A DNA stretch of 64,000 bases from Fodinibius salsisoli (GTDB taxonomy: Bacteria; Bacteroidota; Rhodothermia; Balneolales; Balneolaceae). The translations under genes and the position numbers were made by a program. This document shows positions 33,849 to 42,821 of the stretch, piece after piece. The stretch is from assembly GCF_026229185.1 (NCBI RefSeq), contig NZ_JAGGJA010000006.1, positions 124,001 to 188,000 on the forward strand. Direction: 5' to 3'. The notes under the pieces were generated by a model, which saw only the letters and a list, made by a program, of their open reading frames with translations, ran no database searches and was not told the origin of the DNA. Position 1 is the first letter of the stretch. Each line of letters opens with the position of its first letter.

Positions 33849-34577
33849 TTAATGATCACTAGCCTTGAAACTCTGGGGATCACTAAATGCATCTTTTAAC
33901 CGCACGGTTACATCAAAATGTACGGTCAGTTCACTACTTGCTTTAATCAGGCCAAACATGGCTGTAGGGGGTTTAATATTGTAGGTATTCATGCTGATCT
34001 TCTTACTCCCTTTTACTCTAAAACGCTCTTCACTGATCAAGTGACCTGCCACGATTACTTGAGTCGTATCTTGAGTACCAGCAATTTCAAGTACCCCGGT
34101 TGTACTGATATTCATCCAGGATTCTTCTTGGTCTGCTGTTGCAGCTTCATCACCTTGCATCAATGAAGCAGATAACAGTTGATACCGTATGGATTGGTAC
34201 TGTTTGGCTTTCAAGGCATCATACATATCATTGTTCATGCCCTTTTTACCACATTCCAAAGACTTAACGGGGATGGTAATCTCTATAGAGACCGCGCCGT
34301 GCCCCTGAACATTTTGCTGGGGTTCAGTAGTATTCTCGATGTTGCCATTTCCTGAGAGCTGTTCTGCATTGCAGGAATAATCTACAATACTGGCGGACCC
34401 TTCAATCCATAGCTTGCCCCCATCCTCTATTTCTATAGAGCCCTGTGGAGTAACCTGAGCTGCAGCCGCCCCCCCAATCATTATAAAGACAAGAGCGAGG
34501 AACAACCTCAGCACTGTGAAAGATGCTTGTTCATTCCGACTGTCTTTTACTTGATATTTGGGGCTCGACTGAAGCAT
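33849..34577 (-). CDS. YceI-like domain protein, exported (second copy)
   Basis: A 242-residue protein; start set at ATG 34577, since the longer frame overlaps the previous gene. A signal sequence (TVLRLFLALVFIMIGGAAAAQ) is followed by a YceI lipocalin-like domain: 'KLWIEGSASIVDYSCNAEQ', 'IPVKSLECGKKGMNNDMYDAL', 'YNIKPPTAMFGLIKASSELTV'. YceI proteins bind isoprenoid lipids such as quinones. It is downstream of a paralogue and probably co-transcribed. Confidence 0.85.
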   Translation of the reverse strand: MLQSSPKYQVKDSRNEQASFTVLRLFLALVFIMIGGAAAAQVTPQGSIEIEDGGKLWIEGSASIVDYSCNAEQLSGNGNIENTTEPQQNVQGHGAVSIEITIPVKSLECGKKGMNNDMYDALKAKQYQSIRYQLLSASLMQGDEAATADQEESWMNISTTGVLEIAGTQDTTQVIVAGHLISEERFRVKGSKKISMNTYNIKPPTAMFGLIKASSELTVHFDVTVRLKDAFSDPQSFKASDH

Positions 34578-34596
34578 AATTGGATCTCCGATAAAG

Positions 34597-35199
34597 TTAT
34601 TTGGATACAAGAATATTGAATACAACCTCTACTTCCTCGCCACTCTTAATGGTTCCAAACATGGCGGAAGGTGGATCGACGTCATAATCCTTCATATTGA
34701 TACTATAGCTACCTTCAAAGCGAAAGTTATTACCGTCAACCTGGGTGGCTTTTACCGGAAATGTTATGTCCCGGGAGTTTCCTTTGATGGTGAGTGTTCC
34801 GCTTGAGTTCAATTCAAAAGACTCTGAACTGGCATTACTCTCCACCAGTTCTGCTTTTGTAAGCTCAAATTTAATTTGTGGATAATCATCTTTTTCTAAG
34901 GCCCCATAAATTTTACGATTCATCCTGCCTTTTCCACTCTCAATAGATTCGACGGGAACCAAAATTGAAAAATTTGCAACAGGATTTGTTATAGGATCTT
35001 GCTGCAACGTTGCAGGCTCAAGTGCTATGTTTATGTCCATCTTTTCCACATCAGCTTCCCAATCGTGAATAGTAGAGGTCCCTTTAATAACCAAAGTGCT
35101 GGTTTCATTAACATTATAATTTACTGATTGTGCCCAACCTATGATGGGTAAAAAGATTATTAGTAAAGCTGCCAGTATGTAGTTTATTAACGTTTTCAT
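34597..35199 (-). CDS. YceI-like domain protein, exported (first copy)
   Basis: A 200-residue protein with a signal peptide (ending GWAQ) and a YceI domain: 'STLVIKGTSTIHDWEADVEK', 'VPVESIESGKGRMNRKIYGAL', 'MKDYDVDPPSAMFGTIKSG'. Periplasmic, probable lipid/quinone carrier. It lies 19 bp before its paralogue. The paired TTGCA-N4-TGCAA sites at 35381-35426 are about 180-230 bp before its start. Confidence 0.9.
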   Translation of the reverse strand: MKTLINYILAALLIIFLPIIGWAQSVNYNVNETSTLVIKGTSTIHDWEADVEKMDINIALEPATLQQDPITNPVANFSILVPVESIESGKGRMNRKIYGALEKDDYPQIKFELTKAELVESNASSESFELNSSGTLTIKGNSRDITFPVKATQVDGNNFRFEGSYSINMKDYDVDPPSAMFGTIKSGEEVEVVFNILVSK

Positions 35200-35380
35200 A
35201 GCTGTAGAGAATTTAGGTTTTAGTATTTAATGTCTTCACTTATTTATATTGCAAGTGCCATTCCAAAACCTTTCAACTCATAACATTTTTTTGCTCAATT
35301 AATATTAGCTCTCTGTGAGCATATAACTGCGATTTAAACCCTGATCTTATTTAAGGCTATTATCAGGACCGGTTTACTCC

Positions 35381-35426
35381 TTGCATTCATGCATTTAACC
35401 TTGCTTTTGGTGTTGCATAATTGCAA
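35381..35426. promoter_or_regulatory. Paired TTGCA-N4-TGCAW sites (YceI / receiver gene)
   Basis: TTGCA-TTCA-TGCAT (35381-35394) and TTGCA-TAAT-TGCAA (35413-35426), centres 32 bp apart, lie between the divergent YceI and receiver-domain genes. Same motif and nearly same spacing as the pairs at 37701-37745 and 56399-56444. Confidence 0.6.
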
Positions 35427-35580
35427 GATCCGCTTCTCTCTCCCCTCCTCTTATTTCTGCATTGGTGTATGTTAAGCCATTTCCAAAAACGATGTATGCA
35501 TATGCACTTCTTTGGTATCATGATTGCATTACTCTATTTAAACAATCGAAATATATAATCAATTCACTTAGGCCACCGGC

Positions 35581-35985
35581 ATGAAAAAAATCATTTCTAA
35601 TATCCCCACCATACTCGTGGCCGAACCTGAAGAAACTATCCGGGTATCTATCGAAATGATTTTAATAGAAGAAGGCTACGATTGTCATGCCGTTTCCCAT
35701 CCGCAATCCTTGTTGCGGGCAGTTGAGGCATATAATTCTGATCTTATTATTGCAGATGTTGATATTCTTTACGACTATATTGAAGAAGTCCTCAGTCTAC
35801 AGAGTCGTTCGCATAATTCAGAACCTCCTGGTTTCTTAGTCATTCTCAGCTACGAGCAAGTTCAGGATATGTTATACCTGATGCAATTTGGAATAACTGA
35901 GTATCTGATCAAACCCTTCCGGTTTGAGGAGATGACCAACCGAATTCGACATATGCTGGGCGACCATACCCAAAGTCATCACTAA
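35581..35985 (+). CDS. Single-domain response regulator receiver protein
   Basis: A 134-residue receiver fold without an output domain. 'ILVAEPEETIRVSIEMILIEEGYDC' covers the first strand and helix; note that the usual acidic pair is reduced to Glu residues. The putative acceptor Asp is in 'DLIIADVDI', and the Lys in 'YLIKPFRFEEM' is kept. It may act as a phosphate sink or bind a partner. It is preceded by the operator pair and faces the YceI genes. Confidence 0.83.
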   Translation: MKKIISNIPTILVAEPEETIRVSIEMILIEEGYDCHAVSHPQSLLRAVEAYNSDLIIADVDILYDYIEEVLSLQSRSHNSEPPGFLVILSYEQVQDMLYLMQFGITEYLIKPFRFEEMTNRIRHMLGDHTQSHH

Positions 35986-36102
35986 TCAGTGATAGGCAAA
36001 AAATAACTTCACAGCAGTACTCCCTCACTTACTTCTTTTTGATGCTCCCTCCCCAAAGACTGCGTCTAATCCAGCCGGTCGCACTACCCAATGAAATAAA
36101 AA

Positions 36103-36130
36103 ACGGTACTGCCTTTCACAGCAGCACCGT
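36103..36130 (-). terminator. Terminator after the porin gene
   Basis: ACGGTACTGC (36103-36112) pairs with GCAGCACCGT (36121-36130) with one mismatch. On the minus strand the stem is followed directly by a T-run (TTTTTTATTTC). It lies 52 bp past the porin stop. Confidence 0.75.
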
Positions 36131-36181
36131 CGTAGGGATGTTAGGGATAAGGTTTATTTCTTGTAGCTTCTATAACTATGC

Positions 36182-37501
36182 TTAGAAACTGATTATGGCT
36201 TCAAGCATGACTCCGTCGAATTCAGCTTCATCATAAGCCGTATCGATATAAGCATCACCGTCATAGGTTTGTTTTACATACTCAAATTTAGCAAGTACGT
36301 TTTTGGTCAGGAACCAACCACCGCCGATGTTGAAGCGGTCGACTTCGATATCCCCTCCCTGAGTTTCCCCTTCTACGTAGTTATAACGTCCGCCCAGGTA
36401 GAAGTTTTCATTGGCTCCCAGTCGGTAGAGTAGTTCCCCACCGTATTGATTGAACGTACGGGAATCAAATCCTTTAACATTTCCACTTGTATTTTCATAT
36501 AGACCAAAGAACTCCAGCCCGCCCACTTTAAAGAAGGGGTTAACCATGATTGCCGTCATTTCACCGGCAGCTGCAGGTGCACCACGTCCGGGTGTAAAGT
36601 CGGGAGCAATACGTCCGCTTCGGAAATTGCCGCCCTCAATCACGTCGTAGTATCGGGAACCAGCACGATCTCCGGAGTATAAGTAGATGGATGGAGAGTT
36701 GGATACGTTAAGGATAGACCCTGTCAGGCGCAAACGCAGCTCTTCATTGAACTGCTTATCAAAGCCCAATTTTCCATAGAGTGTTGCATGAGTTTTAATA
36801 TCTCCGGCTTCAACACTTTGATTCAATTTACCATTACTAACGCCAACCATCGCGAGCAATCCTTCGTTGAAGAAATAGAGCTCACCTGCTACTTCAGTAG
36901 TAAAGGAATCCATAAGATAGTTTCCAGCAAAAGGATTATGGATAGCAGCAGCATTATCGGTTCGACGGAAGTGAGCATCACCGTAGTTAAGCTCCATGTG
37001 CCCTACTTTAATACGGACCTTGTCCATTAAATCCGATAGTAACCCTTCCTGGATGAAGTCCAGGCGATCTATCTGCATATATCCGCCTTTTACATAGGTC
37101 TCCGTGTGGTGCTGCGAAGAAAGATAGGTACGCAAGTGCATGCGCAATCCATCCCCCAGCGCGACGTCAAGATCTAAGTTGGAAGTGGCCAGGTTGAAGT
37201 TGGACTCCAGCTCCGGCAATGTGCTTAAAATAGGATCGCCGGCTTCATCAACACCTGATGGCCATGGACCGGCATTATCCTGGCTAAGAGCCTGAAATTG
37301 TAATGTATTTGCACCGCCAATACGGACATTGAGACCATCAAATTCAACATCTGTCTCAAAAGGAGCTTCAAACTGGTTGAGTCCTCGTTGATCGGGATAG
37401 GTGAAATATTGCATTTCCCGGTCAAACTGAGCAAACGCACTTCCGCTTGCCAATAAAATAGCTAATAAACTCAATGCGATATGTGTAATTGTTTTTTTCA
37501 T
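36182..37501 (-). CDS. Outer-membrane beta-barrel porin
   Basis: A 439-residue protein with a signal peptide (ending SAFAQ) and alternating amphipathic strands rich in Tyr/Phe/Gly, ending in aromatic 'MLEAIISF' as expected for BAM insertion. 'VRIKVGHMELNYGDAHFRRTDN' and 'YLGGRYNYVEGE' resemble phosphate-selective-porin/OprO-like barrels of this phylum. The likely role is uptake of anions such as nitrite or nitrate, inferred only from the location. The operator pair at 37701-37745 suggests co-regulation with nos. Confidence 0.8.
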   Translation of the reverse strand: MKKTITHIALSLLAILLASGSAFAQFDREMQYFTYPDQRGLNQFEAPFETDVEFDGLNVRIGGANTLQFQALSQDNAGPWPSGVDEAGDPILSTLPELESNFNLATSNLDLDVALGDGLRMHLRTYLSSQHHTETYVKGGYMQIDRLDFIQEGLLSDLMDKVRIKVGHMELNYGDAHFRRTDNAAAIHNPFAGNYLMDSFTTEVAGELYFFNEGLLAMVGVSNGKLNQSVEAGDIKTHATLYGKLGFDKQFNEELRLRLTGSILNVSNSPSIYLYSGDRAGSRYYDVIEGGNFRSGRIAPDFTPGRGAPAAAGEMTAIMVNPFFKVGGLEFFGLYENTSGNVKGFDSRTFNQYGGELLYRLGANENFYLGGRYNYVEGETQGGDIEVDRFNIGGGWFLTKNVLAKFEYVKQTYDGDAYIDTAYDEAEFDGVMLEAIISF

Positions 37502-37700
37502 GATAGTAGCCTGTCTTAATTTATAAGTGAGGATTTAATTAGTATTGTTGTTTTTCACTATTACATAGACAAGGACTATTCCAAAGGAGATAAATATTTA
37601 AAGAAATACTTGTAGCAAATGAAAAACAGCCTCTAATTGCTATTAAGGCTTAAAATTAATGCCTGATAAATAAATTTTAAAGCCATGCTGTATTCGATTA

Positions 37701-37745
37701 TTGCAACTATGCAACGCTCAAATATTTAAATTTGCAGTTATGCAA
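37701..37745. promoter_or_regulatory. Paired TTGCA-N4-TGCAA sites before the porin
   Basis: TTGCA-ACTA-TGCAA (37701-37714) and TTGCA-GTTA-TGCAA (37732-37745), centres 31 bp apart, about 200-244 bp before the porin ATG. Both half-sites are perfect in each. The rest of 37502-37939 holds no gene that I can support. Confidence 0.65.
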
Positions 37746-37939
37746 TCGTGCCCGATGTATTTATCAGCTCACTCCTAACTTGCATGGCATATATTTTAAA
37801 CTCTAACCTTATGCAAGAGTATTCGTTAGCTATAATGCTTAAAGCCGTCCCCCCGTTTATTAGTATTCTTGATGAGTATTCATATCAGGCTAATCCTCTT
37901 TTAGGAGTATCATATCAGACCGTTTTTTTGAAACTTGTT

Positions 37940-39226
37940 CTATACAGGTTGGTTGAAGCGTTCCATCACGGACTCTTGCAGGGCTTCCCGGTGATCGGGG
38001 TGGGCAATTTCAATTAACGCCTGGGCTCGCTGGCGCAGGTTCTTCCCATAAAGATTAGCCACTCCGTATTCGGTAACCACATAGTGCACATGCGCACGGG
38101 TAGTCACGACTCCAGCCCCCTGTTTTAGGTGGGGCACGATCTTGCTTTCCCCTTTCGCCGTAGTTGAGGGCAGCGCAATAATGGGCTTTCCACCCTCACT
38201 CAGAGAGGCACCACGAATAAAATCCATCTGACCGCCCACACCCGAGTAGTGATAGGTGCCTATAGAATCGGCGCATACCTGTCCCGTAAGATCTACCTCA
38301 ATGGCACTGTTAATAGCCGTTACCTTAGGATTCTTTCGGATCACCGCGGTATCATTCACATATGCAATATCCAGCATGGCAATCATGGGATTATCATCCA
38401 CAAAGTCATAAAGCTTACGGCTGCCCATCACAAAACCGGCCACAATTTTTTCGGGATGCGTTCTTTTTTTCTTGCCGTTAATAACACCGTTTTCGACCAG
38501 CTCCATCACGCCATCACTGAACATCTCAGTGTGGATACCCAGATCCCGGTGATTATTTAGTGCCTTTAGCACCGCATTAGGGATGGCCCCGATGCCCATT
38601 TGAAGGGTGGAACCATTCTCAACCAATTCGGCGCAATTCTCCCCAATTTCTTGCTCAATTTCGTTCGGCTCCGGGATCGTCAGCTCATGCAGCGGTTCCT
38701 CCGACTCCACTAAAGCATTAAAGCGGCTGGCATGGAAAATACCATCGCCATGGGTTCGGGGCATATTGGGATTGACAAGAGCAATAGCTTTTTTTGCACT
38801 TTGCAGAGCCGCCCGGCTGGCATCGACCGAAACGCCCAGCGAACAATAACCATGTTTGTCGGGGGGTGAAACCTGAACCAAAGCCATATCGATAGGCAGA
38901 ATATCTTCGCGAAATAAACCCGGAACTTCACTCAAAAAAATCGACAGATAATCGGCACTCCCATAGTTCACGGCCTTGCGAACATTGGCTCCTACAAAAA
39001 GGGCATTGGTGCGAAATGTATCGCTGTATTCCGGTTTTACATAGGGTGCCTCGCCTTCGGTATGCAGGTGGATAATCTCAATATCTTCGAGCTCCGGAGC
39101 CCGCGCCGTCATAGCATTAATGAGCGGCCCGGGAGCCGCCGCTACGCTGTGAATAAATACGCGGTCTCCCGAAGTGATTAGTTTTACTGCTTCTTCTGCC
39201 GTCGTATAGTTGTTTTCAAAGGACAT
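37940..39226 (-). CDS. Acetyl-CoA hydrolase/transferase family protein
   Basis: A 428-residue CoA-transferase of the acetyl-CoA hydrolase/4-hydroxybutyrate CoA-transferase type. The N-terminal Rossmann-like half has 'SGDRVFIHSVAAAPGPLINAM'. The catalytic-glutamate region is in 'FSDGVMELVENGVI' to 'EKIVAGFVMGSRKLYDF'. The glycine loop is 'GVGGQMDFIRGASLSEGG', with 'YVVTEYGVANLYGKNLRQRA' towards the end. It transfers CoA between acyl donors and acetate or a related acid. In this setting it may support fermentation-like acetate handling under low oxygen, by inference. Confidence 0.92.
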   Translation of the reverse strand: MSFENNYTTAEEAVKLITSGDRVFIHSVAAAPGPLINAMTARAPELEDIEIIHLHTEGEAPYVKPEYSDTFRTNALFVGANVRKAVNYGSADYLSIFLSEVPGLFREDILPIDMALVQVSPPDKHGYCSLGVSVDASRAALQSAKKAIALVNPNMPRTHGDGIFHASRFNALVESEEPLHELTIPEPNEIEQEIGENCAELVENGSTLQMGIGAIPNAVLKALNNHRDLGIHTEMFSDGVMELVENGVINGKKKRTHPEKIVAGFVMGSRKLYDFVDDNPMIAMLDIAYVNDTAVIRKNPKVTAINSAIEVDLTGQVCADSIGTYHYSGVGGQMDFIRGASLSEGGKPIIALPSTTAKGESKIVPHLKQGAGVVTTRAHVHYVVTEYGVANLYGKNLRQRAQALIEIAHPDHREALQESVMERFNQPV

Positions 39227-39294
39227 TATCTGTTCAAAATTTTAAATAATGATTACATATGGGTGGAGTAATTTTTGCTAATCACATATCTATT

Positions 39295-39945
39295 TTAAGA
39301 AGTAAGTACCTTAATATTTTTTACAATAGGAGTAGGATCATCATCCAACTTCTTTCTCTGATGGGCTACTTCTCCTTCCTTGTTTAATACGGTGATTATA
39401 TTCGAATGTGTGAAATCGGTCTCGCTGATTTTCTTGTACTTTACCCCCAACAGGGCTGCTAACTCCAGGATATCTCCCTGCCCGCCATTCAGCAGGGTCC
39501 AGTTTGTATCAGAAAGTTCGTTTTCGGAGGCAAAATTTCTCAGCCGTTCCGGTATATCTCGTTCCGGGTCTATACTAACAATTACAAAATTAGTGGCCTT
39601 GAGCTCTTCTTCGGAAAGGCGGTCCCGGATTCGTTTCATATCAGCCAGAATACGCGGACAGGCAAACTCACAATGGGTATAAACCATGGCAACGACCTGC
39701 ACTTTTCCGCGAAGGCTGCCGAGCTTAACCTTTTGGCCATATCGATTTAGCCAGATACTGCTGACGTTATAGATCGATTCGTCGGTCGGCTCTTCTGAAG
39801 CCATCTTCATTTGAGCATGCGCGGTATGGTCTCCCGCAGCCATTTGCTTTTTGGATTGCTGTTCTCTTTCACCGTCATTACCTGAACACGCTCCAAACAT
39901 AATTGCCATTGCCAAAATTGCTATAACAAGTGGTCTAATGTTCAT
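39295..39945 (-). CDS. SCO1/SenC-family copper chaperone, lipoprotein
   Basis: A 216-residue protein starting at ATG 39945 with a lipobox (IMFGACSG). The thioredoxin-like domain has the copper-binding CxxxC-like 'THCEFACPRILADMKR' and a downstream His in 'DFTHSNIITVLN'. It probably delivers copper to NirK, NosZ or an oxidase CuA centre. It is 10 bp after the FGE-like gene and in the same operon as nirK. Confidence 0.9.
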   Translation of the reverse strand: MNIRPLVIAILAMAIMFGACSGNDGEREQQSKKQMAAGDHTAHAQMKMASEEPTDESIYNVSSIWLNRYGQKVKLGSLRGKVQVVAMVYTHCEFACPRILADMKRIRDRLSEEELKATNFVIVSIDPERDIPERLRNFASENELSDTNWTLLNGGQGDILELAALLGVKYKKISETDFTHSNIITVLNKEGEVAHQRKKLDDDPTPIVKNIKVLTS

Positions 39946-39955
39946 AATAGATACT

Positions 39956-40747
39956 CTACTGATTATCTTTGGCACATCTGAATCCTAAATTTCCAACGGA
40001 ATAGTCTGCTTCAAGACTACCTCGAAAAGCAAAGCGCAGAAAGGCCGCATAGTTTTCCTTGTCGGTTTCGGATGCAGCAGAACTTCCCGCTGCGCAGTAA
40101 AACTGTTTAAGCTCTCCCTGGTCGCCACGCGACTCCCCGCTGATAAAAACGGTGTTAAAATCCTGCACCCACTCCCATATCAATCCATGCATATCATATA
40201 CACCATGGACGTTGGGTTTCCCCTGCCCTACCCGGGGTAGCGTTTCAGGATTAGGTCGGCTGTACCAGTCCAATACTTTTTGTACAAACTCCTTATCACG
40301 GCTGGCCAGCGGTTTGTCATGGCTGGCTGATGCGACATATTCCCACTCATACAGCGTAGGAAGGCGCTTTCCTCTCCATTGAGCATAGGCCCGTGCGGCG
40401 AACCAGGAAACATTGGTAACAGGACTATTTTTGATCTTTTCAGCATCAGAGCCAAGATCCAGGTCTCCGGCCCAGTGTTTAAGGTAACCATCTTCGGCAA
40501 ATACCGATTTGACGTTTGATCGTCGCCACTCCGGATTGGCCTTAACAAATTCCAGGAACTCAGCATTGGTCACTGCAAACTTATCGAGATAGAAGGGATC
40601 CACTGTTATACTGTCTTCTGTAGAGCTATAGAAGGGCATAAAAGTCCCCCCTTCAATACGGGCCATTCCATCGGGCTGAGCTAGGGCCGCCACGGAAAGA
40701 CCGGCAAAAAACAGATTAAGGATAATGACACGAATCCAAGTGTTCAT
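39956..40747 (-). CDS. Formylglycine-generating-enzyme-like (SUMF1/EgtB/PvdO) protein
   Basis: A 263-residue exported protein (signal peptide ending ALAQ). The FGE-sulfatase domain shows 'ARIEGGTFMPFYS', 'DPFYLDKFAVTNAEFLEFV', 'SPVTNVSWFAARAYAQWRG', 'KRLPTLYEWEYVASAS', 'GLIWEWVQDF' and a terminal 'GFRCAKD'. Unlike true formylglycine enzymes it lacks an evident active-site Cys pair beyond Cys near 225 and 259. Placed directly after nirK, it is probably an accessory factor for nitrite reduction; its role is unknown. Confidence 0.88.
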   Translation of the reverse strand: MNTWIRVIILNLFFAGLSVAALAQPDGMARIEGGTFMPFYSSTEDSITVDPFYLDKFAVTNAEFLEFVKANPEWRRSNVKSVFAEDGYLKHWAGDLDLGSDAEKIKNSPVTNVSWFAARAYAQWRGKRLPTLYEWEYVASASHDKPLASRDKEFVQKVLDWYSRPNPETLPRVGQGKPNVHGVYDMHGLIWEWVQDFNTVFISGESRGDQGELKQFYCAAGSSAASETDKENYAAFLRFAFRGSLEADYSVGNLGFRCAKDNQ

Positions 40748-40779
40748 CGGGTATTTATCAGTATTATTCGGTTGATCAA

Positions 40780-42234
40780 TTATGAAGTGGAAGCTTCTTG
40801 TTGGCGAACCCGTTCTACCTGCTCCGGGGTCACCTCTCCACCTTCGTTGCCAAAGTTATTGAGAATAAATGTAATGACATTCGCTACCTCTTCATTCGTC
40901 AGGTTCTGCCGGGGCATTACTCCATTGTATGTTTCCCCGTTCACAGTAATCTCACCCTGCAGGCCGTGCACAACCGCACTTATTGCCCTGTCAGGATCTT
41001 CATTGAGGTAATCGGATTCCGCTACCGGGGGAAAGGCTCCCTCGATACCACTCCCGTCAGCCATATGGCAAGCCTGGCATACCGACATGTACGTTTCCCG
41101 GCCAAACTCAATACGTTCTTCCGTGGTACTGGCTGTTGGTATTGCTCTTTTCTCCTGCGGAAGTTCCTGGATAGCTCCCCCTTCGGGTTGGTACACCCGA
41201 TCAAGTTGCTGTCCCGTATAAATATTTTCGTCCTCCTCTCCGGAAACCGCCAGTGTAGCAAGCGCTCCCTTGTTAAAAGCCCGAAATATGGCATGGTCAA
41301 CCAAAATGTAATTGCCGGGTACTTCGGTGATAAACTCCACCATAGCAGCCCCGCCGGCCGGTACGGATGTGGTCTGAACATTTTCCTGCACGCGGCTGCC
41401 ACCCTCGTAATGGACCTTGTCAAATATTTCGCCGATTACATGAAAGGAGGAAGTCAGGTTTGGGCCGCCATTTCCCACAAATAACCGAACATTGTCGCCC
41501 TTTTGGGCCGTAATTGCATTCTTATTCATCATAGATCCAACCGCCCCGTTAAATACCACATAATCCGCATCTTCTTCGATGGCCTTATCCATATCAAAAG
41601 GCTGTAGCCCTCGTTCACCATAGCCACCTTCAGTATAAAACTCGCTTTGCATCACGTAGTATTCTTTATCTACCTCCGGCAGTCCCTCCCAGGGTTCCAC
41701 CAAAATCAGTCCATACATTCCATTGGCGATATGCATCCCTACCGGGGCTGTGGCGCAATGGTACACATACAAACCCGGGTTTAATGCCCGGAACGAAAAT
41801 ACGGTCTCACGTCCCGGCGCTGTAAAAGTAGACTCAGCACCCCCGCCCGGTCCGTTAACCGCATGCAGGTCAATATTATGAGGCAGTTTGTTATCGGGGT
41901 GATTCTTTAAATGAAATTCGACCATATCCCCTTCCCGCACACGTATAAATTTACCCGGTACGGAGCCGCCGAAAGTCCACATGGTATATTCCACTCCGTC
42001 TGCGAGTCTCATCTCCTTTTCAACTACTTCCAGGTCCACAATGAGCTTTGTGGCGTCTTCTCTTTCGATGGGTGGTGGTACTTCAGGCGGAAGCGTAAGT
42101 TTGGCCTGCTGCTCACCAACAATCTCTGCATTCTCCGGCTGAAAATTATCTTGTTTGGGTAAGCATCCCACTACGGCGAGCGTACAAACTATTACAATGA
42201 TTATATTTTTAACCAATATCTCTATTAAATTCAT
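40780..42234 (-). CDS. nirK: Copper nitrite reductase with C-terminal cytochrome c domain
   Basis: A 484-residue lipoprotein-type precursor (VVGCLPKQ lipobox near residue 24). Two cupredoxin domains are present. Type 1 Cu ligands are in 'YVYHCATAPVGMHIANGM'. The catalytic Asp and type 2 His are in 'LPHNIDLHAVNGPGG', with the second-domain His in 'SSFHVIGEIFDKVH'. After a linker (about 350-375) a haem c domain follows ('CQACHMADGSG', Met in 'GVMPRQNL'). The tethered haem can pass electrons to the type 1 Cu. It reduces nitrite to NO in the periplasm. First gene of the nirK-FGE-SCO operon. Confidence 0.95.
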   Translation of the reverse strand: MNLIEILVKNIIIVIVCTLAVVGCLPKQDNFQPENAEIVGEQQAKLTLPPEVPPPIEREDATKLIVDLEVVEKEMRLADGVEYTMWTFGGSVPGKFIRVREGDMVEFHLKNHPDNKLPHNIDLHAVNGPGGGAESTFTAPGRETVFSFRALNPGLYVYHCATAPVGMHIANGMYGLILVEPWEGLPEVDKEYYVMQSEFYTEGGYGERGLQPFDMDKAIEEDADYVVFNGAVGSMMNKNAITAQKGDNVRLFVGNGGPNLTSSFHVIGEIFDKVHYEGGSRVQENVQTTSVPAGGAAMVEFITEVPGNYILVDHAIFRAFNKGALATLAVSGEEDENIYTGQQLDRVYQPEGGAIQELPQEKRAIPTASTTEERIEFGRETYMSVCQACHMADGSGIEGAFPPVAESDYLNEDPDRAISAVVHGLQGEITVNGETYNGVMPRQNLTNEEVANVITFILNNFGNEGGEVTPEQVERVRQQEASTS

Positions 42235-42330
42235 ATCAATCCCTCTTTTTTATTATTACCACTGTACTGTACCGCCATTGTTAAAGCTCATAAAAAGTGT
42301 ATCCAAAAACAATTATTACTGATGCCTGAT

Positions 42331-42344
42331 CTAATTTAGATTAG
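42331..42344. promoter_or_regulatory. Palindrome CTAAT-TTAG-ATTAG before nirK
   Basis: A perfect 5-4-5 inverted repeat (TCTAAT half on the left) about 97 bp before the nirK ATG. It is related to, but spaced differently from, the palindrome at 20808-20825 before the cco operon. A candidate operator for an Rrf2 or CRP/FNR-type regulator. Confidence 0.5.
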
Positions 42345-42369
42345 CCTAAAAATTTGTACCTGGGCCTCC

Positions 42370-42777
42370 TCACCTCCGATAGCTTACCACTCGATTCCAA
42401 TGCAGTATAACGAATAAACCAACAGCTCCAACCTCTGACAACCGTCCCCAAAACACGGCTTCTTCCGGTAAAAACTGTAAATAAGAAATAACATTTAGCA
42501 GTATTCCGGTATTAAACAGCACTACCATGGATTTTGCCAGCATGCTATTACCGCGACCTCCTGTTTTCAGATAACGCGGCAAAATCCAATAAGCGGTGCC
42601 CATAGTAAATTGAATGATCCATCCAAAAATGGCTATCTCAATATGGACAGGGAGCAGCTGCCAGACCTGCGGATATACCGGGTAGGCTTTACTGATAAGC
42701 ATTGCGGCCCCAATGGCAAATCCTGTTAATAAGTATAACAGCGAACAGCGAATCATCCATCGGCTGGGTGCAGGCAT
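42370..42777 (-). CDS. Small four-helix membrane protein, heme-copper-oxidase-like
   Basis: A 135-residue protein with four membrane helices. 'LLPVHIEIAIFGWIIQFTMG' followed by 'TAYWILPRY' copies the 'HxHLxxFGWxxQxxxGxxYW' helix of oxidase/NorB subunit I, but the other haem and CuB histidines are missing. It belongs with its neighbour at 42822. Such stubs occur in denitrification islands; a haem-, copper- or NO-handling role is plausible but unproven. Confidence 0.65.
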   Translation of the reverse strand: MPAPSRWMIRCSLLYLLTGFAIGAAMLISKAYPVYPQVWQLLPVHIEIAIFGWIIQFTMGTAYWILPRYLKTGGRGNSMLAKSMVVLFNTGILLNVISYLQFLPEEAVFWGRLSEVGAVGLFVILHWNRVVSYRR

Positions 42778-42821
42778 CTTATTCGTGGTTTTTTTATTAA
42801 CAATGTAGGATATGTTTGAGT

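Noticed and set aside
40772-40779. TTGATCAA, looking like an FNR half-site pair
   Set aside because: The FNR/DNR format needs four bases between half-sites; here there are none, and it lies at the 3' side of nirK.
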